A DNA stretch of 64,000 bases from Buxus sempervirens (lineage: Eukaryota > Streptophyta > Magnoliopsida > Buxales > Buxaceae). The stretch covers positions 36,878,853 through 36,942,852 of the forward strand of contig OX387183.1 of NCBI GenBank assembly GCA_947561395.2. The letters run 5' to 3'. The notes under the pieces were generated by a model, which saw nothing but the letters and a program-made list of their open reading frames with translations, did not search any database and had not been told where the DNA came from. Made by a program: the position numbers and the translations under genes. The first letter of the stretch is position 1; every line of letters begins with the position of its first letter. Shown here in pieces: positions 34,330 to 44,235 of the stretch.

Positions 34330-36627
34330 TGTGAGACATGGGAAAAATCACCGGAATGATCATCCCTCCGTCAACACACGGGCTCAACGCAAAAATTGGG
34401 AGAGTCGCCACCATTCATAATTTTGGGGTGAGAATGGACACCAAAGAGTTCAAAATAAGCAAAAAGTGAACAAAGAAACATTCTAGGATAAAAATAATCC
34501 TACTTGAAAATCAAATCCAGAGATGGGTAAGGGGATTAGATTATGAACGGGGGAAGGTGTTAGGCACCCCCATTCATCCACACGAAGTGGTTGCCAAGTG
34601 TATGTTCATGCTAAAAAGAAAATAAGAAGCTTGCTAAAAATCATGAAAAAGCCTTGAAAAAGGAACAAGTGTATGATATATTCACATGAAGATCCAAATG
34701 GATTTTAGATCTTCTCTTATGTCAATATCACTTCTGGAGTATCTCAAAAGATAGAAATCCAAATCTCAAGTTGCTTAAAACCAAGTTAAATCAAATCCGG
34801 AAAATTCGGTAAAAAGTATGCCATTTGCCTTGAAATCATTCAAATCCAATTCTAAATTGAACCAAACCAAATCCATTTGAAAGATTAGGGTAAATAAGAG
34901 TCTAATACAAAATTTCACTTCATTCCGATGAAAAATCTAGGAGTTATGCTCCTATGAAGTTGCTGCTGGGGATTTTTAAAAGTGGTAAGTGGGCAACTTG
35001 GAAAATTGTCTAGAAAAATCCACTACATAAAAGTCCACGAAATTTGGTGTGATTGAAGTCTGTAGGGCCATCTTTCAAAAGAAACTAGCCTCATACAAAA
35101 ATCCCTTCGGATGTGCCTTGGGTGGTCTCCCGAACAGGCCCCGAAGATCACAGATTTACCCAGAAAAGTACAAATGAACAGTTCTGAGTAAATCGGCTAC
35201 CAATAATTCAAATGGAATCCAAAAATTATGAAACCAACTGGATTTGAAAATAGACTCATAAAGGAGTACTCAGAAACAAAAATCACTCGAATCAGACTTA
35301 AAACGAACACATGCCGGTCCGTCGAAGTGACAAGTTCCGTATTTGAACCTGAACTGTCCACTTAACTTCGACAGAGAGGTGTCAAAAATCCGTTTGATGG
35401 AAATTCATGAAATTTGGTGGACATAAACTATACAGCCTCACCTTTCCCATGGTTCTAGAATCGCCCCAAAATTCATCCAGATGATGAAGTTATGGGCGTC
35501 CGAAGTAAGGGTACAGGTGTTGTCAAGCTAAGCCATCCTTGAAGAAAAACCAAATCCGAAAATTGATAAAAATGTGTGATTCGTGCAAGATGAACACAAA
35601 TACTTTAAAATCATCCAAAAGACATTCCAGAATTGATTGAGGCCATTTATTTGAGATTTATCACAATAAATGCAATAAACCCCCAAATATGAGCCTATCC
35701 CGTCAAAATAGTGATATGTATGTGCAAGTGTAAAAAAACCAAACAAGATCAATAGCATGCATACATATTCATCCAAATAGGGTTCTAAGATAGCCTAGGG
35801 TTCCGTTCCATCATCGTTTCCCTCTGTTCTCTCTCCCCGTTAAACACGGTTCTTCAAGATAATCAAGGGTACTTTGAATATGGAACGGTTTACAATCAAT
35901 CAAAAAGGCCTTATGCTACATGGGTTCTAGCACTAGGGTCAATCCCCAGTCTCGTTTCTCCTAGATCCCGCCTCCACATTTTACGGCTAGGGGGAGTCTC
36001 GAGATACTTTGAGCCGGGGAAGGGTTTTCACACACAAAGAAGGCTTTACACTACAGAAAGGTAGAAGAAGAGATCTAGATCTAGGAATGTAAATACAGAA
36101 ATTAAAAGAAAAGTTGAGGCTTACCTGAGTTCTGGAGGCGATTCCGCAGCGGTTTTCTTCTTCTCCTGGAGTTCTTCTTTGCGAGAATTCAAAACAAGAG
36201 TTCAGTTGCCATTTGCTCAAGGAGGAGGCTCCTATTTATAGGCAAAGGCTAAGGTCATTGGTAGACACAACTTAATGTCTAGAACCCCCCAACCTTAACC
36301 CTAATGTCATTTCCGAGATTTCCCCTCATTTAATGAGGGACATGATGGTAACAAGTGATTTCTCTCGGAAAACCCTAATTTTGAGCAAACTTAAAGTATC
36401 CGGTATATCAGACCGGATAAAAAAGGGCCTTAAGGTATCCGGTACATGGTACCGGATACACTAAGGCTCACATGTATCCGGTATGAGTAACCGGATACAG
36501 GAAGGAATACTTGTATCCGGCCTGAGTATCCGGATACAGGTAAAAGTTTATATTCTTCAATTTCTGTACTGGCTTTCCAGGAGATAATGATTTTTTATGA
36601 TTGTTTGTGCAATTTGGGGTGTCTACA
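34330..36627 (-). repeat. 3' LTR of E1
   Basis: It runs from TGTGAGACATGGG to GGGGTGTCTACA. TATA box on - at about 36,230-36,243 (CCTATTTATAGG on +). The hairpins at 36,392-36,540 lie upstream of it, in U3. GAGTCGCCACC is at 34,402-34,412. Confidence 0.9.
36392..36540 (-). repeat. Four CCGGATAC hairpins in U3 of E1
   Basis: The hairpins are GTATCCGG..ACCGGATA (36,398), GTATCCGGTAC-ATG-GTACCGGATAC (about 36,436), GTATCCGGT-ATGAGTA-ACCGGATAC (about 36,475) and GTATCCGG-CCTGAGTAT-CCGGATAC (about 36,511). Arms are constant, loops differ. Repeated in the 5' LTR at 54,030-54,175. Confidence 0.85.
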
Positions 36628-36641
36628 ACTGCCCCTCTTTG
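36628..36641 (-). promoter_or_regulatory. Polypurine tract of E1
   Basis: On - it reads CAAAGAGGGGCAGT directly before the 3' LTR. It is the expected plus-strand primer, nearly identical to the tract beside the E2 3' LTR at 5,560. Confidence 0.75.
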
Positions 36642-37024
36642 CGGGAGATGCGAAGCAGTGAGCTGCAAAGAGTAGACAAGCCCAAATTGCATTCCCCTTG
36701 AGCATGATTTGCTCGGTTCAATTCAATTTTGTAGAAAACAATTTCTGGGTGGAAATTTGCCAAAAAGCCCTAACTTTAAGGGGGCATCTCTCCAATAATT
36801 CTTAAATTCCACTGAGCTCTCGTGGCTATGAAGTGGATTTTAAGCCCAAAAATAGGATTTTTTGAAAACTGATTTTTTATCAAACCAAGTTGAAAATTGA
36901 TTGGATATCATCCTTTTGACCAGGCACATTTCCCCAAGGTTGCCCTAAATTCCACCGAGCTCTCGTGGCTGTGAGGTGGATTTCAAGACAAAAATAGGAT
37001 TTTTGTGAGAAAATAGAAGTTGTA

Positions 37025-37215
37025 GCACAATTTTGCTCTTTCTTTTTTTTTTTTTCTTTTTTTTTCTTTTCTTTTCTCTTTTTTTTTTCCTTCTTTTTTT
37101 TTTCTCTTTTTTTTTTCCTTCTTTTTTTTTTCTCTTTTTTTTTTCCTTCTTTTTTTTTTTGCTTTTTGGCTTTCTTTTTGCCTTTTTTGCTTTTTTTCTT
37201 GCTTTTTTTTTTTTT
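37025..37215 (+). repeat. Pyrimidine-rich low-complexity tract
   Basis: About 190 bases of T runs broken by single C, with a repeated TTTCCTTCTTTTT motif. On the + strand it immediately precedes a good 3' splice-site sequence, TTTGTAG at 37,242-37,248. Confidence 0.7.
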
Positions 37216-37248
37216 ACAATGTGCTGACATATCTCTCTTCCTTTGTAG

Positions 37249-38133
37249 CTTTGGCTACTTGATCATTTGAGCCAGATTGAAGAGATCAATCGACACTTCT
37301 TCCCGAGTCTAAAAGTCCCCTTCTTGATGAGCAACTGGGGGTGCCCAGATATTCCAAGGGGCAAACAGGGCTGGTTCACTTTCTTGGGCTCACTTCAGGA
37401 GGACCAGGTGAGATGGCCTGGCACTTATCAGCCCAATGCAGCGACAGTGATTAGCTTCCGTGACCGCAACTTTCTGATCCTAGCAGGCCTGAAGCATGCA
37501 GTGCTGTATCTTCCTCTGCCGGTCCTTCGTCAATTCCGTGCGACCCAGGGGATTATCATCCCATGTGGATATGAGGATCGTCTTGGGCCCCTTTCTATGA
37601 ATCAGAATGCCTGGTTGATGAAGGAGTGGTCCTATGTCCGCTTCATGCATGGTCCAGTCTTCTCAGAAGCCCATGTGAAGGATTATCTCTTCTAGATCAA
37701 GGAACAGATACAGACTCAGGCCCCGGTACCTGAAGATCCTCCTGTAGTCTTGGCTCCCACCTATGAGGACATTCTAGAGTCCGAGCGGGCTTCTCATAAG
37801 CGGCTTCAGCAGATATGGGTACGGGAGGCCCAGGAGCTCAGGATACAGGGCACTTATCTGGAGAGGCAGCTTGAGGAGCAGATCTCATGCCGTATTGCCG
37901 TGGAAGAGAAGCTGGAGGAGCAGAGGCAGGCCCGTCGCTTCGAGGTCCGTATGATCCGGCAGAAGTGCCAGGATACTTTGGCCAGCCTTAGGAGTATGCG
38001 GATCAGGCAGGCCCTTTCAGATGAGGTAATTTCCTTCTTGAGTGATCCCGCTGCAGAAGGGGCTTCAGGAGTCATTGCAGCTCAGGCAGCTCGGATTTGG
38101 GAGCTTGAGGAGCGGCTAGGAAACAGAGACTAG
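37249..38133 (+). CDS. Antisense ORF of E1, hypothetical protein, one TAG stop inside
   Basis: This + strand frame runs opposite to gag-pol, between pol and the 3' LTR. It is open from 37,249, directly after a T-rich tract and TTTGTAG, to the stop at 38,131-38,133, broken only by TAG at 37,693-37,695. The first part encodes LWLLDHLSQIEEINRHFF, then DQVRWPGTYQPNAATVISF and LKHAVLYLPLPVLRQFRATQ, which resembles plant-mobile-domain or DUF7745-like proteins (low certainty). The second part (37,750-38,133) is charged and probably coiled coil, with REAQELRIQGTYLERQLEEQ. Antisense ORFs in this place are known in Tat-lineage elements; their role is unknown. The start of the first exon would lie upstream, possibly in the 3' LTR or beyond the T tract. 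Confidence 0.6.
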
Positions 38134-39069
38134 CTTTATTTCCTGCATTATTATTTTTTTTTCTACCTTTGTACCAAAGCAAACTCCAATAGTGGAAAGA
38201 CAAAGGATTTAATTCAAAATAAAATTTTTATATTATTGGCCTCAGAATGCTCAGATGCTTGTAAAAACAAAGGTTTTATGAAAAGTATTTGATTTATCAT
38301 CACTGGCCAAAGTATAATTTTTCCTTTTTATATTTTTTTTTGTATTTTTTTGAAATTTGGTCCATGCACTTAATCACCTATAATTAAAGGAATTAAAACC
38401 AGGTTAAATAATGAAAAGGGTAGTCCACAAAATACTGAGGGATCAGAACCGTCCATCTTAGGACTTTTAGAGTCATCCCCTAATGCCAAAACTGCCCTCA
38501 TTCTGCTCATGCCAACTTTGCTTCAAGCTCAGATCTCCATGATCAACTCAACCTCTGATTTTTCTTTCATTTTTCTTATTATTTTTTTTTCTTTTTGCCT
38601 TTTTGCCAATATTGCCCCTAGCGCCAGTTACGGTTTTCACTAGGGCCGGCTTCTGAATTCCGTCATCACCCATCTTACTCTGATATTTGAATGAACAAGC
38701 TAAGATCACCGAGGGCTTAAAAATAGGACGAAATAAAGGCTAGGCTCAGTTTATGAAAGAAAGGGTATTAAAGGCCCAAAAATTTTCAAGTGTGGAAATA
38801 GGTCAACCGGACCTACAGTCATGATGAATTTAACCCTTTTTCCCCAAATTGCATTTTTTGCATCTTTTTTCACACTTGGCTTTCATTTGCCATTTCCATT
38901 GCTTTTCCTCTCTTTTTCTTTTTTTTTTCTTAATTTTGCCCCAATTTGACTGTAAATCCAGTTTGGGTTTATCAAAGAAACGAACCGGCTCAACTTGGCT
39001 AGACTAGGGATTGAAATTTTGAAGGAAGTGAAGAAAAATGGCCTCGGATAATTTCCTAGAAATATTCAC
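38134..39069. other. Spacer between antisense ORF and pol
   Basis: This is non-coding sequence with T-rich patches at 38,150, 38,330, 38,575 and 38,910. No domain or repeat is recognised. It would be the 3' end of the sense transcript and the 3' side of the antisense one. Confidence 0.5.
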
Positions 39070-42000
39070 TCAAGGAAAATACCTTTTTACTGCATTAGAG
39101 TTAATGGGCTCAGGAAAATCTGCCCCATCCATTTCTGCTAAGATGAGTGCTCCCCCTGATAGGACTTTCTTGACGACATATGGGCCTTCCCAATTGGGCT
39201 TGAACTTACCACGAGAATCTTCCAAAAATGGTAAGATTTTCTTTAGCACTAAGTTTCCTTCTTGGAAAGTTCTGGGCCTCACTTTCTTATTGTAGGCCCG
39301 GGCCATTCTTTTCTGGTACAATTGTCCATGGCAAAGCACTTTCAACCGCTTTTCTTCTATCAGGTTAAGTTGATCATGTCTTGATTGGACCCATTCGGCT
39401 TCTTCTAGTTCTGCTTCCATGAGCACTCGGAGTGACGGGATTTCTACTTCCACTGGCAAGACTGCTTCCATTCCATAGACTAGGGAATACGGGGTTGCCC
39501 CAGTTGAAGTTCGGATCGAGGTTCTGTAAGCATGTAGAGCAAGTGGTAGCATTTCATGCCAATCTTTGTAACTTACTACCATCTTCTGAATGATTTTCTT
39601 TATATTTTTGTTTGCTGCTTCCACTGCCCCATTCATCTTTGGCCTGTACGGAGCTGACTTATGGTGGGTGATCTGAAACTGCTCACACATTTTCTTCATG
39701 TCCTTGTTCTTAATATTTGAAGCATTGTCTGATATTATGGCATTTGGCAGTCCATAGCGACAAATGATATTGTACTTCAAAAATTTAATAACATGGTTGC
39801 TTGTGATGTTCGCATATGAAGCTGCTTCCACCCACTTAGTGAAATAGTCAATCGCCACCAGGATGAATCTATGTCCGTTCGATGCCTTAGGGGAGATCAT
39901 GCCGATGACATCTATGCCCCACATAGAGAAGGGCCAGGGTGATGTCATGTTGTGCAGCTCACCTGGGGGTGCATGCTTATTGTCTGCATAGATTTGACAT
40001 TGATGGCACCTCCTGACATGTATACAGCAATCATGCTCCATGGTCGTCCAGTAGTATCCCAGCCTCAGGATCTTCTTAGCCAGCATGTGCCCACTCATAT
40101 GGGGCCCACAGACTCCTCCATGTACGGTCTCGATCAGCCTTTCTGATTCAGCCTTGGCAACACATCTTAGCAGAATATCGTTATGCGACCTCTTGTACAC
40201 ATGTCCACCACTTAGTAGAAATTGACCAGCCAATCTCTGTATTGTCCTCTTCTCAGTAGCAGTGGCATTTTCTGGCAGACTCCAATTATTCAAGAAATTC
40301 TTGATATCTTGAAACCATGGTGCTTCTTCTTCATGTGCTCCCTCTAGAACGAGACAGTAAGCCGGTTCATCTCTAACCTCAATTTCCAGCGGTCTGATGT
40401 CTACTCCTTCTGGTATGCTGACCATTGAAGCCAAGGTGGCTAGAGCATCCGCAAACTGATTCTTGGCCCTTGGCATATAGTTGAAGGAAATTCGAGTGAA
40501 ATTTGTGCTTATTTCTTCCAAATACTGGTGATAGGGGATCAATTTGTGATCCTTGGTTTTCCACTCACCAGTTGTTTGGAAGATGATAAGACTCGAATCC
40601 CCGTATACGTCAAGTTCCTCTACTCCATGATCCATGGCTGCTTGCAATCCAATTATGCATGCTTCATATTCTGCTATGTTATTAGTGCACTGGAATCTCA
40701 GCTTTACTGCAATGGGGATATGTGAACCATCTGGTTTAACCAAGACTGCCCCTATTCCGTTCCCATTCATATTGGCGGCCCCATCAAAGAACATCTGCCA
40801 AGAACTCTCATTTTCCTCTTCTTCAGTGTACAGAATCGCCTCATCGGGAAAGTTGGTCTTCAAGGGTTGATATTCTGGCAGAGGATGTGCAGCCAGGTGA
40901 TCAGCTATGGCTTGACCCTTGATTGCCTTCTGGGTGATGTATGTGAGGTCAAACTCGGACAGTAGCAGTTGCCACTTTGCCGTCCTGCCAGTCAGTGCCG
41001 GTTTCTCAAATGAATATTTCAGCGGGTCCATCCGGGATATCAATAGTGTGGAGTGACTAAGGAAATAATGCCTTAGCCTCTGAGTGGCCCACACTAGAGC
41101 ACAGCAAGTCTTTTCCAATGGTGAGTATTTGGCTTCATATTCCGTGAATTTTTTACTCAGATAGTAAATTGCCCTTTCTTTTCTACCAGTCTTATCATGC
41201 TGCCACAAGACACATCCCATCGACGTTTCCAACACTGACAAGTACAGGATCAGCGGTCTTCCTGGAGTTGGTGGCACTAGCACAGGTGGGTTCAGCAAAT
41301 ACCTCTTTATTGTGTCAAATGCCTGTTGGCAGTCCTCATTCCAGACCGTCGGGTTATCTTTCCTCAAAAGTTTGAAAATTGGTTCACAGATAGCAGTAAG
41401 CTGTGCTATGAACCGGCTTATGTATTGAATCCTTCCAAGAAAACCCCTGACCTCCTTCTCAGTTCTGGGTGCTGGCATTTCAATTATGGCCTTGGCTTTT
41501 GCCGGGTCAATTTCAATTCCTCTTCGGCTCACTATAAACCCCAGTAACTTCCCTGACGTAGCCCCAAAGACGCACTTAGCCGGGTTAAGCCGTAAACTGT
41601 ACTTCCTGAGCCGATCAAACACTTTCTTCAGATTGATCAAGTGGTCCTCCTCTTTGCATGATTTGGCGATCATATCATCCACGTAGACCTCCATCTCCTT
41701 ATGGATCATGTCATGGAATAGTGCAGTCATGGCCCGCTGATATGTTGCCCCGGCATTCTTGAGTCCTAATGGCATGACTGTGTAGTGGAATGTGCCCCAA
41801 GGTGTGATAAATGCTGTTTTTTCTTGATCCTCCTTAGCCATCTTGATCTGATTATATCCCGAGAACCCATCCATGAAAGAGAACAGGCTATGTACCGCAG
41901 TATTATCGACCAGAATGTCGATGTGTGGAAGCGGAAAATCGTCCTTTGGGCTTGCCTTGTTCAAGTCCCTATAGTCCACGCACATTCGGACCTTCCCGTC

Positions 42001-42714
42001 CTTCTTTGGTACTGGCGCTATGTTTGCGAGCCACTCTGGGTATGTAGAGACTGCCAAAAATCCGGCTTGAAATTGTTTGACCACTTCGTCCTTGACTTTC
42101 AAGGTCCATTCCGGCTTCAATCTTCTCAGCTTCTGCTTAATCGGCTTAACCCCTGGCAAAATTGGCAACTTGTGCACCACCATGTCAGTGTCCAACCCCG
42201 GCATGTCCCGATACGACCAAGCAAACACATCCTTGTAATCTGCCAAGAACTGTGACATTTCATTTTTTTGCACATCAGACAAGCATGACCCGATTTTCAC
42301 AATTTTTGGGTCCTCTTTGGTCCCAAGATTTATGGATATGGTCTCCTCAATATTAGGTTGGACCCCCTTTTCATGACGTTCTAATTGGTATTCAATTTCT
42401 TTTGGAACGTCTTCTTCTTCGACCTCGGTCTCTTCTTCGACCCCCATGAGATCAAAGTCGAGCTCAAGGTCGAAGTCATATTCAACCTGGTCCAATTCGG
42501 TCTGATTATATGGTTCATAAGTGGTTTGGACCTTTTTGAAAAAATGAAATTTTCTAGAAAAAATAGAAAAATCTTTTTGGGTTTTTTGTGGGCCTTCTAA
42601 ACATAATTCCCCTGAAGACGAAGGCCCATTAGAACCTTCAGGGAAATGGCATTCCACTATTGGAGTTTTTTTTTTTGGAAGCCGCTTCAGTTTGCCACAC
42701 AGACGCTGCTTCAA
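39070..42714 (-). CDS. pol: E1 pol: reverse transcriptase, RNase H, second RNase H, integrase
   Basis: This is an open frame of 1,214 codons. The acidic N-terminal linker is followed by RT with VRMCVDYRDLNKASPKDDFP and the box YVDDMIAKS (about residue 343). RNase H of the Ty3 type comes next, then a second RNase H of the archaeal type (FDGAANMNGNGIGAVLV near residue 641, NNIAEYEACIIGL). Integrase has an HHCC finger near residue 890-920 (CHQCQIYADN), Asp in MWGIDVIGMI, Asp in IISDNASNIKNK and Glu in NGAVEAANKNIKK. All catalytic residues appear present; there is no chromodomain. The double RNase H places it in the Tat lineage. The 5' end overlaps the protease frame; entry is probably by frameshift at the A11 run (42,666-42,676), not by the first Met. 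Confidence 0.9.
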   Translation of the reverse strand: MKQRLCGKLKRLPKKKTPIVECHFPEGSNGPSSSGELCLEGPQKTQKDFSIFSRKFHFFKKVQTTYEPYNQTELDQVEYDFDLELDFDLMGVEEETEVEEEDVPKEIEYQLERHEKGVQPNIEETISINLGTKEDPKIVKIGSCLSDVQKNEMSQFLADYKDVFAWSYRDMPGLDTDMVVHKLPILPGVKPIKQKLRRLKPEWTLKVKDEVVKQFQAGFLAVSTYPEWLANIAPVPKKDGKVRMCVDYRDLNKASPKDDFPLPHIDILVDNTAVHSLFSFMDGFSGYNQIKMAKEDQEKTAFITPWGTFHYTVMPLGLKNAGATYQRAMTALFHDMIHKEMEVYVDDMIAKSCKEEDHLINLKKVFDRLRKYSLRLNPAKCVFGATSGKLLGFIVSRRGIEIDPAKAKAIIEMPAPRTEKEVRGFLGRIQYISRFIAQLTAICEPIFKLLRKDNPTVWNEDCQQAFDTIKRYLLNPPVLVPPTPGRPLILYLSVLETSMGCVLWQHDKTGRKERAIYYLSKKFTEYEAKYSPLEKTCCALVWATQRLRHYFLSHSTLLISRMDPLKYSFEKPALTGRTAKWQLLLSEFDLTYITQKAIKGQAIADHLAAHPLPEYQPLKTNFPDEAILYTEEEENESSWQMFFDGAANMNGNGIGAVLVKPDGSHIPIAVKLRFQCTNNIAEYEACIIGLQAAMDHGVEELDVYGDSSLIIFQTTGEWKTKDHKLIPYHQYLEEISTNFTRISFNYMPRAKNQFADALATLASMVSIPEGVDIRPLEIEVRDEPAYCLVLEGAHEEEAPWFQDIKNFLNNWSLPENATATEKRTIQRLAGQFLLSGGHVYKRSHNDILLRCVAKAESERLIETVHGGVCGPHMSGHMLAKKILRLGYYWTTMEHDCCIHVRRCHQCQIYADNKHAPPGELHNMTSPWPFSMWGIDVIGMISPKASNGHRFILVAIDYFTKWVEAASYANITSNHVIKFLKYNIICRYGLPNAIISDNASNIKNKDMKKMCEQFQITHHKSAPYRPKMNGAVEAANKNIKKIIQKMVVSYKDWHEMLPLALHAYRTSIRTSTGATPYSLVYGMEAVLPVEVEIPSLRVLMEAELEEAEWVQSRHDQLNLIEEKRLKVLCHGQLYQKRMARAYNKKVRPRTFQEGNLVLKKILPFLEDSRGKFKPNWEGPYVVKKVLSGGALILAEMDGADFPEPINSNAVKRYFP

Positions 42715-44180
42715 AGGTAAGGGGAGTTTCCTCCCAATTGTTCAATACAAAATTTTGGGGAGCAGGGGAAATAGGGAAAGCCTGCTCCTCAAACCCAGAA
42801 TCCGATGCCATCATCACCGGGTGGGTACTGCCCTTTTCTGCTACGGGGCTCAGTCCAGAAGTGACCTCCTCTGGAATCTTCACTGCGGCCCAGTCAATGA
42901 ACGGCAAGTCCATGTCACCGTCAGTCTTTTCGCCTTCAGTCATGGCGAAGAAGGCCCCAACATCCTCAGAATAGTCCAACTGCTGCTCGTGCTGTGGCCC
43001 AAGCCCATCTGCTGATCCCAGTATTGGAGAGGGGTTATAGGGCTGTAGGGCCGAAACAAAAGGCTTTTGGAATGGGTTAATGTTTCGGTATGGGGGCTTG
43101 GACTGGTCCATGGGAGGAGAAATTTGGATTGTATAGGAGGGTTTTGGAAAGTTCACCCTCAGATGCGGGAGTTTTCCTTTGCTTCTGCTCTCCCCTTCTT
43201 CATGTTTCATTCTTCTCCAGCCTCTGGGCTTGAAGCCCAACCCTACCTTGGGGATCAGTTTCTTAGCCGTGATTGGCTCCACCATCCCCTGCAGATTGAT
43301 CCCCAGGCCTTTCCCCGGGTGAAAGTGGTATTTCTCCATCACTTTCTTGACCATCTTTTCTGCAGTGGTCCCCTTTTCCTTCTTTTTCTCATACCCCCCA
43401 GGTATGTAATTGACCGCCTCAAATTGGAATGAGTGGAATGCAATCTTGTCGACAGTTAGGTCCACATTGATCAAGGGTACATCAGGTGACACGATGGGCG
43501 GCACCAAGTTTTCGGCTAGGACTGTTATCACCCTTTGCCCTCTTATGTACTTCACTCTTTGGTGAAGCGTGGATGGTATTGCCCTAGCCGAATGTATCCA
43601 TGGCCTTCCTAGGAGCAGATTGAATGCTGCGGGTATATCCATCACTTCAAATGTGATGTTAAAGATATTCGGCCCAATTGTGACCGGCAGTTCAATTTCC
43701 CCTAGGGAGTGGGTCTTGGAGCTATCAAAAGCCCTCACTATCCGCCCATTTCGTTTGATCCTTGACTGGTCCAGACCCAGCTTGGTAAAAGTGATTAACG
43801 GGCAAATGTTTAACGCCGACCCGTTGTCAATTAGTACCCGTGCGATCATGCAACCCTTACAAAGCACAGTGATGTGCAAAGGGTCCACATGATAACACCC
43901 ACCTAGGCTGATCTCACCCTCTGAGAAACTTATCACATTATGTGACAAGATTTGACCAACCATTTTACCAAGCTGGTCCGGATCAATGGTCTTGGATACG
44001 TGTGCACTTTGTAGCACCCTTAACAATGCATCCCTATGCTTTTCAGAATTCAGCAAAAGGCCCAGTATTGAAATCTGGGCCGGGACCTTGTTCAGCTGAT
44101 CCACAAGATTAAATTCACTCTTTTTTATTATTTTTATGAGGTCGGCTGCCTCATTTTCTGCACCCTGGGGGTGTCTTCTC
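42638..44180 (-). CDS. E1 protease and flanking linker
   Basis: The 488-codon frame from 44,104 remains open upstream to about 44,180 (ENEAADLIKIIKKSEFNLVD). The aspartic protease core is VLIDNGSALNICP near residue 92, with Asn in place of the usual Ser/Thr after Asp, a common form in Tat elements, followed by FNLLLGRPWIHSARAIPSTL. Next come a G-patch-like VMEKYHFHPGKGLGINLQG and a long Pro-rich linker. It lies in another frame than gag (upstream) and pol (downstream). Both junctions are A-rich: about 44,170-44,240 and 42,666-42,676. Programmed frameshifting or simple indels could explain this. Confidence 0.8.
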
Positions 44181-44235
44181 CCACTATGTTTTTTCCCTTC
44201 TGTTTTCTTTTTTCTTCATTTTCTTTTTTTTCTTT

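Noticed and set aside
37033..37230. Phe-rich (+) and Lys-rich (-) open frames
   Set aside because: They are translations of a pyrimidine tract.
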